64,000 nucleotides of DNA from the NCBI RefSeq assembly GCF_000332515.2, contig NZ_AOGZ02000014.1:1380001-1444000 (forward strand), given 5' to 3'. The notes beneath the pieces were generated by a model. It was not told where the DNA came from, did no database searches, and saw only the letters and a list, made by a program, of their open reading frames with translations. Positions 17,487 to 27,782 of the stretch are shown here, piece by piece; position 1 is the first letter of the stretch; the number at the start of each line of letters is the position of its first letter. The translations under genes were made by a program, and so were the position numbers. This DNA is from Leptospira wolbachii serovar Codice str. CDC. GTDB taxonomy: Bacteria > Spirochaetota > Leptospiria > Leptospirales > Leptospiraceae.

Positions 17487-18998
17487 ATGAATGAATTTCT
17501 GGAAAAAATCAAAAGCTTTTTCAAGGATGAAGACAGCTTTTTTGATGCAAAGCAACTTCTGCAACAGAATTGGCACAAATTTGTCCCCCAATACCTCGAC
17601 AAAATCCTGGAAACCCGTTCCGATGCCGTCTTTATCTTGAACAAGGATGGAAATTACACCTACGTGAATTCTGCCGCAGAGGCGATGGTGGAAAAATCAG
17701 CAAGTGAGATGCTCGGGCAAAGCATTTGGAATTTGTTCCCAAACATTGAGGCGACCGAATTTGGTAAAAAATTGGCCTATGCCATCGAAAGTAAGGAAAC
17801 ATTCCGGTATGGAGAATTCTTTTTGGAATCCAAAGGATGGTTTGATACACAAGTTTTCCCGCAGGAAAACTTTACCATCATCATTGCAACGGAAGTTACT
17901 TCTGAAAAAAATGCCAAAGACAATTATAGCCAAGTTCTCATCAAAAACAAAGCAATCTTAAGTTCCCTTCCGGACAAATTGTACGGTATTCGTAAAGATG
18001 GATCTGTCATTGATCATAAAGAATTTCCTGATTTTAAAGGTTGGGATTCTCACAATGAAGGAAGTGCCCAATTCACAAGAATTGAAAATCTATTTCCAAC
18101 CAGAAAACTTTCCGAAATTGAATCCATACTAGAACAAGTTTTAGAAACTGGGGATACAAAAACTTACGAATATTCCATTGAAGATTACGATGGCGAAAAA
18201 TACTTTGAAGCCCGGTTCACAAAAACTGGCGAGGAAGATGTTCTTGCCATTGTTCGTAATATTACTGAGCGAAAAAAAGCTGAAGCTCTAAAAAATGAAT
18301 TCATCAGTTTGGTAAGCCATGAATTGCGAACCCCTCTCACTTCTATTAAAGGTTCCATTGATTTGTTACTTGCTGGAGTTGCAGGAGAACTTTCGAATCA
18401 AACGAAATCCTTACTTAACATTTGCCGCAAAAATACTCAAAGACTCGTTCGTTTTGTCACAGACCTACTCGACATTGAAGCTTTGGATTCTGGAAATATC
18501 AATTTCAAATTTCGTACCTACCGATTAGAAGAAATTTTACAAAGTTCTGTAGATGGAATGCGAACCTTCGCAGAACAATACCATGTTTTATTAAATTATG
18601 ATCAAAATTTTGCATCTACCTCTGTTTATGTAGATGAAGACAGGTTGAACCATTGTATTACTAATCTCATCTCAAATGCAGTGAAATATACACCTAAGTT
18701 TTCAGAAGTATATATCACTGTAGTCCCCACGGACACTCACGCGCATATATTGATAAAAGACAATGGACCAGGAATTGATCCCAATTTTGCACCTAGATTA
18801 TTTCACCGGTTTGCACAAGGGGCACCGCCTAAGGATAAATTGGTGGGAGGATCAGGCCTTGGGTTATCAATCACAAAAGGTTTTGTAGAAGCAATGAAAG
18901 GTAAAATATTTTTTACGTCAGATGACAAAGGGACTGTTTTTACAATTGAATTTCCAATTGTAAAACCCGGATTCGTTCCTTCTGGATACAACCAATGA
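17487..18998 (+). CDS. cytoplasmic PAS-domain sensor histidine kinase
   Basis: 503 residues without membrane segments. A PAS domain at ~45-150 (AVFILNKDGNYTYVNSAAEAM) and a second PAS-like region at ~155-260 precede HisKA with the phospho-acceptor SHELRTPLTSIKG (His ~276) and an HATPase domain with N box NLISNAVKYTP, G1 DNGPGID and G2 GGSGLGLSITKG. It should sense an intracellular cue and phosphorylate the response regulator it overlaps by four bases. Ligand unknown. Confidence 0.93.
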   Translation: MNEFLEKIKSFFKDEDSFFDAKQLLQQNWHKFVPQYLDKILETRSDAVFILNKDGNYTYVNSAAEAMVEKSASEMLGQSIWNLFPNIEATEFGKKLAYAIESKETFRYGEFFLESKGWFDTQVFPQENFTIIIATEVTSEKNAKDNYSQVLIKNKAILSSLPDKLYGIRKDGSVIDHKEFPDFKGWDSHNEGSAQFTRIENLFPTRKLSEIESILEQVLETGDTKTYEYSIEDYDGEKYFEARFTKTGEEDVLAIVRNITERKKAEALKNEFISLVSHELRTPLTSIKGSIDLLLAGVAGELSNQTKSLLNICRKNTQRLVRFVTDLLDIEALDSGNINFKFRTYRLEEILQSSVDGMRTFAEQYHVLLNYDQNFASTSVYVDEDRLNHCITNLISNAVKYTPKFSEVYITVVPTDTHAHILIKDNGPGIDPNFAPRLFHRFAQGAPPKDKLVGGSGLGLSITKGFVEAMKGKIFFTSDDKGTVFTIEFPIVKPGFVPSGYNQ

Positions 18999-19393
18999 CA
19001 GATTCTACCTTAAAACATGTGTTAATCGTTGAAGATGAAGAAGATATTGTGGAAATACTACGAATTGCCTTGGAATTCAACTCACCCTACCAGGTAAGTT
19101 TTGCAAAAACCGGTCCGGAAGGATTACAAAAAGCGATAATTTTGCAACCCGACTTAATCTTGTTAGATGTACTTATGCCTGGTATGAATGGAATGGAACT
19201 CATTGAAGAGTTAAAAATTTTTCCAGAAACAAAAGAGATTCCCGTTGCCTTTATGACTTCTCGTGTTTTAAAAAATGAAATTCTGGAATATCAGAAAAGG
19301 GGAGGCATTGGTGTGATTGAAAAACCTTTTGCCCCCCTTGAGATTGCAGAAAAAATCCAAACCCCTTGGGAAGATTCGAAAAAAAATCATTAA
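18995..19393 (+). CDS. single-domain response regulator
   Basis: 132 residues forming a receiver domain only: acidic pair VEDEED near the start, phospho-acceptor Asp in LILLDVLMPGM (~residue 54), the conserved Thr in FMTSR and Lys in IEKPF. No DNA-binding output domain follows, so it works by protein contact or as a phosphorelay link for the kinase it overlaps. Two bases separate its stop from the end of the convergent PfkB gene. Confidence 0.93.
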   Translation: MTDSTLKHVLIVEDEEDIVEILRIALEFNSPYQVSFAKTGPEGLQKAIILQPDLILLDVLMPGMNGMELIEELKIFPETKEIPVAFMTSRVLKNEILEYQKRGGIGVIEKPFAPLEIAEKIQTPWEDSKKNH

Positions 19394-19395
19394 TC

Positions 19396-20397
19396 TTATT
19401 TGTCTTTGAACCCATCCAATATCTCTTCTTGTCTTCCCATAAGGCGGACAGACAATCGAGGACCAACTTCACAAACAATGCGAGAAGCAACATAGTTACC
19501 CCAACGAGCCGATTTTTGTGAAGAATACCCTTGGGTCAATCCATACAAAACTCCAGCCGCAAACGCATCGCCTGCCCCCGTTGTATCAATTGGTTTTACT
19601 GGAAAACCAGGAACTAAAGTAATGGTTCCATTTTCAGCAACATAAGCGCCCTCTTTTCCCGCAGTCATAAATACCAAAGGACAAAGTTTGGAGATAAACT
19701 CGACAGCTTCTTCTGCTGTTTTTGCTCCGCTAAGTGCTAAACCTTCTTCTGTGTTACAGAAAATAACATCCACATATTCTTTTGTTAGGTGAATGAATTC
19801 ATCCCTAGATCGATTTACGCAAAATGGATCACTATATGTAAAAGAAACTTTTACATTGTTTTCCTTTGCCACTTTCATCGTGAGTTCACTTGCTTTTTTT
19901 GTAGAATCGCCATCCCACAAATAACCTTCTACATAAACAAACTTACTCTTTTTTAGGTTATCCACATCGATATCATTAGGTGCAAGTGATGTCGAAATCG
20001 CAAGATTGGTAAGCATAGTTCTTTCGGCATCAGGTGTTGTTAATACAACACAAGTTCCCGTATGACCATTAACATCAGGAGTGGTTTCGAATAAAACACC
20101 TGCATCTTCCATATCTTTTTTGTAAAATTCACCATAAGTATCATGAGTGACTTTTCCCGTATAACAGCAAGTTCCACCAGAGTTTGCAATGGCAATCATT
20201 GTGTTTGCGGCACTTCCACCCGAACGAAGTTCTTTCTTTTCATCGTGAAGGTCGGCAAGAATTTGACCTTGTCTGGATTCATCCACTAGAGTCATCACAC
20301 CCTTAGTGATATTTTGTTTTTGTAAAAAATTGGGATCAATAAAGGCAATGATATCTACCAAGGCGTTCCCTACGCCGAATACGTCGTAATGCTTCAT
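19396..20397 (-). CDS. PfkB-family sugar/nucleoside kinase (adenosine kinase-like)
   Basis: About 333 residues from the ATG at 20397 (MKHYDVFGVGNALVDI). Visible are the first PfkB signature RSGGSAANTMIAIAN and the catalytic signature PIDTTGAGDAFAAGV with the base Asp. The AYFxxxN-free N-terminus and overall pattern resemble bacterial adenosine-kinase-like members, but the substrate is not fixed by sequence. An upstream in-frame TTG at 20436, with GGAG eight bases before it, would add 13 residues. I prefer the ATG because family members start there. Confidence 0.85.
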   Translation of the reverse strand: MKHYDVFGVGNALVDIIAFIDPNFLQKQNITKGVMTLVDESRQGQILADLHDEKKELRSGGSAANTMIAIANSGGTCCYTGKVTHDTYGEFYKKDMEDAGVLFETTPDVNGHTGTCVVLTTPDAERTMLTNLAISTSLAPNDIDVDNLKKSKFVYVEGYLWDGDSTKKASELTMKVAKENNVKVSFTYSDPFCVNRSRDEFIHLTKEYVDVIFCNTEEGLALSGAKTAEEAVEFISKLCPLVFMTAGKEGAYVAENGTITLVPGFPVKPIDTTGAGDAFAAGVLYGLTQGYSSQKSARWGNYVASRIVCEVGPRLSVRLMGRQEEILDGFKDK

Positions 20398-20479
20398 GGG
20401 GACAATGCTTTTTTCCTTTAGGGAATTGACACTCAATTTTCATGCTCCAGTTTGGCAGGTACCGAGAAAATACGGCTCC

Positions 20480-22549
20480 ATGATTTCTAATTTCAAATTA
20501 TATTTTCTCCTCTGTCTCAGTTTCGGACCCATAAGTCTTCTCGCACAAAACAAAGACCCGAAAGAGGTAGAGATTCGAGCCAATATCGATAACCAGTCAA
20601 AAAATTCTAATTTTGCAAAAAACCCGACTGGATTTCAAAAAGAAATTGATTTATCACAAACAAACACGCGTTATATGAATTTGCCTGATGTATTGAACCG
20701 AGAAGCAGGTGTTCGAGTCAGACAATATGGCGGACTTGGTTCCTATTCTACTCTCTCTTTAAGAGGAACCAACCCCAACCAAACAAAAATCTATTGGAAT
20801 GGCGTTCCAATCAATAACTCTATGGGTGGCGAAATCAATTTGGCCGATCTCCCCTTTGACAATTTAGAAAAAATAGAAATTTATAAATCGGGAACCCCTG
20901 CCGGGTTTTCTGGATCTTCGATTGGAGGTTCCATTAATTTAGTTTCTAAATCTAAAATTGATAAACCAATTACTCGAATCAATTTGATGGGAGGAAGTTT
21001 TAAAACTGCAAAAGCGACTGTTACCCACATGGACAAATTTGTTGGTGGTTCTTATTTTATACAGGCACTCCAGGAAACTTCTGACCAAAACTTCAGTTAT
21101 CTCAACAACAAAGGAACTGTTTTATTTAATTCCTACGATGATTCCATTGACACTCGCCGGAATGCACAATTTAGAAAAACAGGATTTACTGGGAATATTT
21201 CTTTTGAATTTGGAAAAACCAAAGTCAATTTATTAAACGATTACATCCACAGAAAACAAGGGTTACCCGGTCCAGGAAACAGACAGACCGTAGCCGTAGA
21301 ACGTGTTTTTAGTAAACTCTCTACTGCCATCACAACAGAAACCAATGAATTCCTATTCCAGAACCTAACACTAGAAACAAAAACTTATGGCAACTTTTCC
21401 AAAGATGATTTCTTCGATCCTAAGTCAGAATTTAGTTACGGAACACCTAACGCATTTACCAAAACGAACCAATACGGATTCCAACTAACACCGACATTCT
21501 ATTTATTAGATTACAACCAAGTGATTCGAACTTCTTTTCAAACAGAACAAGAGTTTTTCACAAGATATGAAAAACGTTACAATCACGAAACGGAAAGGAA
21601 AGAACCCAAAAAACGTCGTGATACTTTGAGCGCTACCTTTCAAGACGAAATCAGACTTTTTTCCAACCGACTTTTTTTAGTTCCCCAAGTTCGGTGGGAA
21701 CGATATACGGACCGGTTCGGAAAGGATGAATCAGGCGTTCGAAACCAATTGCTCGATCCACTCAGTGATGTTTTTTATGTAAAACAAGCATTCACCAACC
21801 CAAGTTTTGGAATTAAAATCATTTGGATCAAAAAAGAAAATTTAGAATTGGGGACATTAGCCAATATTAGCAAAGACTTTCGAATTCCCACCTTTTTAGA
21901 GTTATTCGGTGAACGCGGAAGTATCGTAGGGAATACTCAGTTACGACCAGAACAAAGTAGAAATGGCGATTTTGGATTTTATCTCCATACGAAGCCCTAT
22001 ACCAATTGGAAAATACAATCCGACGTTTCCCTTTTTCAAAAACGAATTTATGATATGATTCTGTTCTTGCCAAACTCACAATTTACACTCAGGCCGGAAA
22101 ACGTGGACCAAGCTCTCATTCGCGGTTTAGAAACAAGTCACAATGTGATTTGGAATAAAGGAATCAAATTTAATTTTAATTATACATACCAAGATGCAAA
22201 AAACCACTCCGAATCACCGGCGTTAAACGGCAAGTATCTCCCCCTTCGTTCCAAAAGCCAAGGGAGTGTTTTACTTTCTTTTTTCAAAGACTTTGGAGAA
22301 ATTGGTTTGGAGTACCAATACATCGGTGCCAATTTTCGCGATAGAACCAATGAATATTTAGGTTATTTGCCTGCGAGACAGTTTTGGAACCTATACATTC
22401 AGTATGTACCTTATAAAAATTTGGAAACAGGAAACGAATTGATTTTAGGTTTTGAAGTTCGTAACCTATCAGACAAACGAGTGGAAGACTTGGTGGGATA
22501 TCCCCTACCCGGCCGCAGTTACTATTTTACAGGGAGTTACCGATTCTAA
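20480..22549 (+). CDS. TonB-dependent outer-membrane receptor
   Basis: About 689 residues from ATG 20480, which begins a clear signal peptide (MISNFKLYFLLCLSF ... SLLAQ). The plug domain (residues ~40-150) contains LPDVLNREAGVRVRQYGGLG, SLRGTNPNQTKIYWNGVPIN and LEKIEIYKSGTPA. The rest alternates beta strands and ends in ...PGRSYYFTGSYRF, an outer-membrane barrel C-terminus with terminal Phe. It resembles the BtuB/COG4206 group. Cargo (cobalamin, iron chelate or other) is not deducible, and there is no room upstream for a cobalamin riboswitch. An earlier in-frame ATG at 20396 would overlap the PfkB gene and lacks a signal peptide. Confidence 0.92.
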   Translation: MISNFKLYFLLCLSFGPISLLAQNKDPKEVEIRANIDNQSKNSNFAKNPTGFQKEIDLSQTNTRYMNLPDVLNREAGVRVRQYGGLGSYSTLSLRGTNPNQTKIYWNGVPINNSMGGEINLADLPFDNLEKIEIYKSGTPAGFSGSSIGGSINLVSKSKIDKPITRINLMGGSFKTAKATVTHMDKFVGGSYFIQALQETSDQNFSYLNNKGTVLFNSYDDSIDTRRNAQFRKTGFTGNISFEFGKTKVNLLNDYIHRKQGLPGPGNRQTVAVERVFSKLSTAITTETNEFLFQNLTLETKTYGNFSKDDFFDPKSEFSYGTPNAFTKTNQYGFQLTPTFYLLDYNQVIRTSFQTEQEFFTRYEKRYNHETERKEPKKRRDTLSATFQDEIRLFSNRLFLVPQVRWERYTDRFGKDESGVRNQLLDPLSDVFYVKQAFTNPSFGIKIIWIKKENLELGTLANISKDFRIPTFLELFGERGSIVGNTQLRPEQSRNGDFGFYLHTKPYTNWKIQSDVSLFQKRIYDMILFLPNSQFTLRPENVDQALIRGLETSHNVIWNKGIKFNFNYTYQDAKNHSESPALNGKYLPLRSKSQGSVLLSFFKDFGEIGLEYQYIGANFRDRTNEYLGYLPARQFWNLYIQYVPYKNLETGNELILGFEVRNLSDKRVEDLVGYPLPGRSYYFTGSYRF

Positions 22550-23985
22550 TGAAAACAAAAATTGTTGGATCTAGGCTTTCATGGTATTGTCGGTTTTTAA
22601 ACGCAATGCGGTTATTTGCGGGAAAATATTTGAGCTTCAGATATAAAACTCTTCGGGAAATATACGCAATACACTTATTCGCAGCAAGATTTCCAAGTTT
22701 CGTATATAATACCATGCGGGATATTTACGTAATACAGCTGTTACCCACCAGGAATTGGATCCAAACTTCCTGCAAATCTTACTCACGGTTAAACGAACAA
22801 CGCATAAATCCCGAACATGGCTTTCGGTTCATTCTACTCTGTGCATTTTTTCACTTACAATGCACTCAACTGGAAATTGAGAAACCAAACCTCTTTCAAT
22901 TTTTATTTTTATCCGCATCTCCCACTTCCGTAGGTGTTGTCACTTCTGATTTTGCAAGCGGCGGAAGATTTAAAACTTTCGAACCAAACTCATTTACAAC
23001 CTTCCCTACTTCCATTCCAATCCATTCCGATGCCGTCGGAAGATACACAAATGACAGAGTGTTTATTGTCAATCGTTTGAATCGTGACAGCATTCAAGTA
23101 TTAAATCCTCAACTCGGATTTACCAACGAACAAGAGTTTAGCGTTGGCCAGGGGAAAAATCCGCAAGACATTTCTGTTTGGAATGATAAGTATTTTGTTA
23201 GTCTTTATAATTCAGATGAATTGGCAATTTATTCCAGAGCCAATGGTACGAAAATTGGAGGGGTTTCTTTTACATCTATTCGAGAAACTTTTTCTACGTC
23301 TGGAATTCCAGATAGTTCGGTTGAGTCTTCTTATATGGTTCAGGAAGGATCAAGTTTATTTATACTATTGCAACGATTAGATAGAAATGATGCATCTGGA
23401 TATTTACCACCTAACTCTGATTCCTATCTTGTGGAAATCGATATGGATCTAAATCAAATCAGGGCGGTTTATACTCTTCCGTATAGAAATCCAAGTTCCA
23501 AAATTCAAAAAATAAATTTGTTTGGGGAACCTCATTTAGTTTTTTCTTGTGTGGGACGAGTTGGTTTTATTTCTCAAATCGATGCAGGGATTATTGCTTT
23601 TCGTTTGAGCAATCGACAATTTCATCCCAATCGTCTTTTTGCAGAAGAAACAGCCGGGGGAGATATCCTCGCTTTCCAAATCAAAAATGAAGAATTGGGG
23701 TTTGCTGCTGTCCTTGATTCAGGATTTACAAAAACAGTCCAAGCCTTTCGTCCGAGAACTGGCGAACGTATTGGAACACTATTGGAAATTCCCGGAAATA
23801 TTGGAATTAGTCTATCGGGACTATTACTGACAAAGGAAGGTAAATTGTTGGTTGGATCTACGGATTTCACCAGACCGGGAATTTATGTTTACGATTCTAA
23901 TCTTGGGAACGTACTTCTCAATCCAATACCAAGTTCAGTCGAACTAACACCATTTGATATCTTCCAGTTGCAAAATCTTCAATAA
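22549..23985 (+). CDS. putative lipoprotein with beta-propeller-like body; unusual N-terminal extension
   Basis: 478 residues from an ATG overlapping the receptor stop (TAATG). Residues ~95-109 (RFILLCAFFHLQC) look like a lipoprotein signal and lipobox, yet about 90 residues precede it, including a tandem repeat (22603-22752). No in-frame ATG, GTG or TTG lies just before the lipobox, so the true start is unclear. The body has repeated beta-rich segments (RYTNDRVFIVNRLNRDSIQV, LGFAAVLDSGFTKTVQAFRP), consistent with a beta-propeller. Co-occurrence with the TonB receptor suggests a surface partner for the same cargo (inference). Confidence 0.7.
   Translation: MKTKIVGSRLSWYCRFLNAMRLFAGKYLSFRYKTLREIYAIHLFAARFPSFVYNTMRDIYVIQLLPTRNWIQTSCKSYSRLNEQRINPEHGFRFILLCAFFHLQCTQLEIEKPNLFQFLFLSASPTSVGVVTSDFASGGRFKTFEPNSFTTFPTSIPIHSDAVGRYTNDRVFIVNRLNRDSIQVLNPQLGFTNEQEFSVGQGKNPQDISVWNDKYFVSLYNSDELAIYSRANGTKIGGVSFTSIRETFSTSGIPDSSVESSYMVQEGSSLFILLQRLDRNDASGYLPPNSDSYLVEIDMDLNQIRAVYTLPYRNPSSKIQKINLFGEPHLVFSCVGRVGFISQIDAGIIAFRLSNRQFHPNRLFAEETAGGDILAFQIKNEELGFAAVLDSGFTKTVQAFRPRTGERIGTLLEIPGNIGISLSGLLLTKEGKLLVGSTDFTRPGIYVYDSNLGNVLLNPIPSSVELTPFDIFQLQNLQ
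22603..22752 (+). repeat. degenerate 63-bp tandem repeat inside a coding frame
   Basis: Two full 21-codon units (22603-22665 and 22666-22728) and a partial third: AMRLFAGKYLSFRYKTLREIY, with one codon changed to AIH at the start of the second unit, which ends NTMRDIY, then VIQLLPTR. Sequence before 22603 may be a more diverged earlier unit. The frame stays open throughout. Confidence 0.55.
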
Positions 23986-24020
23986 ATCTCAAAGTGGAAA
24001 AAGACAGGGGAATCTAATTT

Positions 24021-25673
24021 ATGTTAACTCTTAAAAAAAATCCAAACGGTTCATTGACCAAACAAGTTTTACTCATCATCTTAGATGGAGTTGGATTTAC
24101 AGAAAAAGGATATGAAAACGGAAATGCCGTTGCCAAGGCCCAAATGCCTGTCTTAAAGGGACTTTGGAAAACTCACCCCACCGTTTTATTAAAAGCACAT
24201 GGAACTGCCGTGGGAATGCCTAGTGATGATGATATGGGCAATTCGGAAGTGGGTCATAATGTTTTAGGTTCAGGAAGGATTTTTGACCAAGGAGCCAAGT
24301 TAGTTTCTCAATCAATAGAGAATGGAAGTTTGTTTGCGGGTCCCATTTGGAAGAAGTTAATTTCCAATTGCAAATCAAATCAATCTACATTTCATTTTCT
24401 TGGATTGTTCTCCGATGGAAATGTTCATAGCCATATTGATCATCTGAGAGCCATGATAGACAATGCCATCAAAGAAGATATTAAAAAGATAAGACTTCAT
24501 ATCCTTTTGGATGGAAGGGATGTTCCCGAAAAATCAGCGTTAGACTACCTTAACCCTTTTGAAGAATATTTGGATGCTTATCGTAAACAAGGTCTCGACA
24601 TTCTCATTGCATCCGGTGGTGGGCGAATGGAACTCACTATGGATCGTTATGATGCCGATTGGTCTATGGTGGAAAGAGGTTGGAGTCACCATGTTGAAGG
24701 AGAGGGCCGAACATTTAAATCCGCAAAAGAAGCAATTGAAACCTTTCGACAAGAAAATCCTGCTGTCATCGATCAGTATTTACCCGGATTTGTGGTCGGT
24801 GATAAAAACGGGAAACCAGTTGGTAAAGTAGAAGACAATGATTCCGTAGTGTTTTTTAACTTTCGAGGTGATCGTTCAATTGAAATCTCAAGAGCTTTTA
24901 CAGAAGAAAACTTAACCAACTTCAATAGAAAACGATTCCCTAAAATTGAATTTGCAGGGATGATGCAGTATGACGGAGACCTATTTATCCCCAAACAATA
25001 CTTAGTTGCTCCTCCAACGATTGATCGAACTATGGGCGAATACTTTGCCAACGAAGGTATTGCTCAGTATGCTCTTTCTGAGACTCAAAAATACGGACAC
25101 GTAACATTTTTTTGGAACGGAAACAGGTCTGGATATTTCAATCAAACTTTGGAAACTTACGAAGAAGTAAAATCAGACATCATTCCCTTCGACCAAAAAC
25201 CTGAAATGAAAGCAAAGGAAATCACCGATAATTTGGTGCTTGCATTGACATCTCATAAATTTCCATTTTTAAGAGTCAATTATGCTAACGGAGATATGGT
25301 GGGGCATACGGGAAATATGGATGCCACTGTTCGAGGTTTGGAATATTTAGATGTATGTTTAGAGCGAGTTAAAAAAATCTGCGATGAAACCGGCACTGTA
25401 TTATGTATTACAGCTGACCATGGAAATGCGGACGAAATGTACCAACTCACCAAAAAAGGAACGGCCGAGACATCTAAAGACGGAAAACCTGTTCCAAAAA
25501 CTAGCCATACATTAAACCCAGTGCAATTTGTTCTTTATGATCCCAAGGGAAAAATCAAGCTCAATCAGGACTTAGAAGAAAAAGGGCTAGCCAATGTTGC
25601 AGCCACTATGATGGATCTTTTAGGATTTGATGCACCAGTTGGATACCACCCAAGTCTAATCAAAAGAGACTAA
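24021..25673 (+). CDS. gpmI: 2,3-bisphosphoglycerate-independent phosphoglycerate mutase
   Basis: 550 residues, the length of the family. The N-terminal metal site is in [10 protein letters not shown], the phosphoserine in [15 protein letters not shown] (Ser ~75), followed by [31 protein letters not shown], and the C-terminal metal ligands in [12 protein letters not shown] and [11 protein letters not shown]. Converts 3-phosphoglycerate to 2-phosphoglycerate in the cytoplasm. It follows the lipoprotein gene by 35 bases and precedes the serine-hydrolase gene by 16. Confidence 0.97.
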   Translation: MLTLKKNPNGSLTKQVLLIILDGVGFTEKGYENGNAVAKAQMPVLKGLWKTHPTVLLKAHGTAVGMPSDDDMGNSEVGHNVLGSGRIFDQGAKLVSQSIENGSLFAGPIWKKLISNCKSNQSTFHFLGLFSDGNVHSHIDHLRAMIDNAIKEDIKKIRLHILLDGRDVPEKSALDYLNPFEEYLDAYRKQGLDILIASGGGRMELTMDRYDADWSMVERGWSHHVEGEGRTFKSAKEAIETFRQENPAVIDQYLPGFVVGDKNGKPVGKVEDNDSVVFFNFRGDRSIEISRAFTEENLTNFNRKRFPKIEFAGMMQYDGDLFIPKQYLVAPPTIDRTMGEYFANEGIAQYALSETQKYGHVTFFWNGNRSGYFNQTLETYEEVKSDIIPFDQKPEMKAKEITDNLVLALTSHKFPFLRVNYANGDMVGHTGNMDATVRGLEYLDVCLERVKKICDETGTVLCITADHGNADEMYQLTKKGTAETSKDGKPVPKTSHTLNPVQFVLYDPKGKIKLNQDLEEKGLANVAATMMDLLGFDAPVGYHPSLIKRD

Positions 25674-25689
25674 ACCTCTAAAAATAATT

Positions 25690-27738
25690 ATGCATTTCCG
25701 GATTATCATTGGGCTTCTTTTCAGTTTATTCATTATTAACTGTACGGAGTCCGGAATTGGTTCTTTTTCTGAAGAAACAAAAGAAAAAATCAGAAAGAAA
25801 ATCAAACAAGAAGGTTTCCAGGGTGTTGTACTTATCTCTCAAGATGATAACATCCTCTTTCGAGAATCCAATTATGCAGGCAAAAAAAGAAAAAGATACC
25901 AACTTTACAAGAAACATAATTTCCCGTTAGGTGAATCAACGAAAACATTTACTTCCTTTGCGATCCACATATTGGAAGAAGAAAAAAAAATCTCTTTAAC
26001 TGATCCGGTTTCAAAACATCTAAAATGGTTTCCCTATCCAAAGGTCACGATAGGTCACTTGTTACGCCATACGTCAGGATTACCGAAAATTATTGAGTTT
26101 CTTCCTAACTTTGATACGGAAAAATCCCGTTTAAAACGCGAGGATATCAAACGACTTTTTTTGGAGTCCAAACTAAAACCTGCCTTCCCTCCCGGAGAGT
26201 ATTGGAAGTATAGCAGATTCGACTATCTTTTGTTATCCTATATCATAGAAAAAGTATCAGGAACTTCTTATTCCAATTATCTAAAAGATAAGATTTTTAC
26301 TCCTCTTGGCTTTCAAAACACAACCGTAGATTCAAATGAAGTTTTAATTGGTAATAGCGGAATTCTATCTACACCGGAAGACCTTTCTCTTTTTAGTTTA
26401 GAACTTAAAAAACCGAAACTAATCTCCAAACTATCTCGAGATACAATCATCACAAAAACTATTTTGTCCGACTCTATATCCGAAGATCCAATTGCATTTG
26501 GAGAAGGAGTGTTTGTTGGGGATTATTTTTATTGGACTTACGGCAAAGAAAAGGGAATTTCTAATTTTGTTTATCATGACTTAAAAAGTAGAATCTTCAT
26601 CACAATAGTTAGCCCCTATGGAAGCAGTAAAGGCGACTTATCTTCTGTCAAATCGGCCCTTACAGAAATTATTTTTGATGCTAAAAAATTAAACCTTAAA
26701 AAGAAATCTAATCTTTCAAACGAAGTATACATTGAAGATTTAATGAAGGAAGAAAAAGTTCCTTCCCTTGGAATTGCTGTTTTCAGAAATTATGGATTAA
26801 GTTGGAAAAAAATGTATGGAACAAAATCCCAACATACACTTTTCCGTGCAGGTTCTCTTTCTAAAACAATGACAGCGACCGCAACACTACGATTAGTTGA
26901 ATCAGGACAAATAGATTTATATTCGAACTGGATCGGAAAACTAAAACAATATAAAGTATCTGTGCCGAAAGGAAAAAGGAGATCCGTTGTCAATCTCGAC
27001 TTAATCCTTTCTCACACAAGTGGGCTTACTGAAAAGGGAAATTGGGACGATCCCATCAACTCTGGAAAAAAACACTTACGAGAGTTAAAGGATACAAACA
27101 CAACCAAAGGGAACGGCTTAAAACTATATTACAAACCGGGAACCAAATCTAGATATTCCGGTGGTGGTTACAGCATCGTACAAGAGATCCTAACTGAACG
27201 AACGGGAAAATCATTTCATAATCTTATGTCTGAAGTGGTATTCGAACCCTTACAGATGACAAGGAGTACATTTCGCCAAAATCTTTCGATCAATGACGAT
27301 CGTTGTGATGGATATGATGAACTAGGAAATATACTTCCACAGAAAACCTTTGTCACACCGGAACTTTCCTCTGGCGGACTTTGGACAACACCAGAAGAAG
27401 TAGGCCTTTTATTTTCTGAAGTGGCAAAAGCAAAACAAGGGAAATCAAATTTTCTTTCGAAAGAATCAGCAGAGTATTTACTTTCACCCAAAATGAGTGC
27501 CGCAAACCTTACCGTTCATGCATTGGTAGCTCATGGATTCTTCCTAAACCGCACTGGTAAAACGGAATATTTTTTCCATGGTGGCCACACAAAGGGACAT
27601 AAGTCACTGGCCCTTTTCAATACAGAAAAAGGGTATGGAGTGGTCATTATGACTAATTCGGAAAACGGCTCCAAACTGATTTGGCGGATCCTCAGATCCA
27701 TTTCAGTCGAAGAAAAATGGGATAAGTTCGTCAATTAA
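25690..27738 (+). CDS. two-domain beta-lactamase-related lipoprotein, N-terminal domain degenerate
   Basis: 682 residues. A lipoprotein signal (IIIGLLFSLFIINC) precedes two tandem class C beta-lactamase/DD-peptidase-like domains. The second (~345-680) keeps its motifs: SLSK with Ser389/Lys392, YSGGG at 489 and HGG at 630. In the first (~30-335) the SxxK position reads ESTK (Glu82 in place of the nucleophile) and the YxN motif reads YSR (174-176), and no HGG/KTG triad is seen, so it is probably inactive. Likely a periplasmic or outer-leaflet serine hydrolase or esterase. Substrate unknown. Confidence 0.88.
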   Translation: MHFRIIIGLLFSLFIINCTESGIGSFSEETKEKIRKKIKQEGFQGVVLISQDDNILFRESNYAGKKRKRYQLYKKHNFPLGESTKTFTSFAIHILEEEKKISLTDPVSKHLKWFPYPKVTIGHLLRHTSGLPKIIEFLPNFDTEKSRLKREDIKRLFLESKLKPAFPPGEYWKYSRFDYLLLSYIIEKVSGTSYSNYLKDKIFTPLGFQNTTVDSNEVLIGNSGILSTPEDLSLFSLELKKPKLISKLSRDTIITKTILSDSISEDPIAFGEGVFVGDYFYWTYGKEKGISNFVYHDLKSRIFITIVSPYGSSKGDLSSVKSALTEIIFDAKKLNLKKKSNLSNEVYIEDLMKEEKVPSLGIAVFRNYGLSWKKMYGTKSQHTLFRAGSLSKTMTATATLRLVESGQIDLYSNWIGKLKQYKVSVPKGKRRSVVNLDLILSHTSGLTEKGNWDDPINSGKKHLRELKDTNTTKGNGLKLYYKPGTKSRYSGGGYSIVQEILTERTGKSFHNLMSEVVFEPLQMTRSTFRQNLSINDDRCDGYDELGNILPQKTFVTPELSSGGLWTTPEEVGLLFSEVAKAKQGKSNFLSKESAEYLLSPKMSAANLTVHALVAHGFFLNRTGKTEYFFHGGHTKGHKSLALFNTEKGYGVVIMTNSENGSKLIWRILRSISVEEKWDKFVN

Positions 27739-27742
27739 TCTA

Positions 27743-27770
27743 TTGACCAATTCCCCAAATTAGCTATTCT
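27743..27770 (+). promoter_or_regulatory. candidate promoter of the STAS gene
   Basis: TTGACC (27743-27748), 16 bases, TATTCT (27765-27770). The predicted transcript would start only about six bases before the ATG at 27783, and no Shine-Dalgarno sequence is seen, so the message may be almost leaderless. Confidence 0.45.
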
Positions 27771-27782
27771 CAAACCGGTTCA

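Noticed and set aside
20397..20480. Cobalamin or other riboswitch ahead of the TonB receptor
   Set aside because: Only about 80 bases separate the divergent genes and no conserved riboswitch core is visible.
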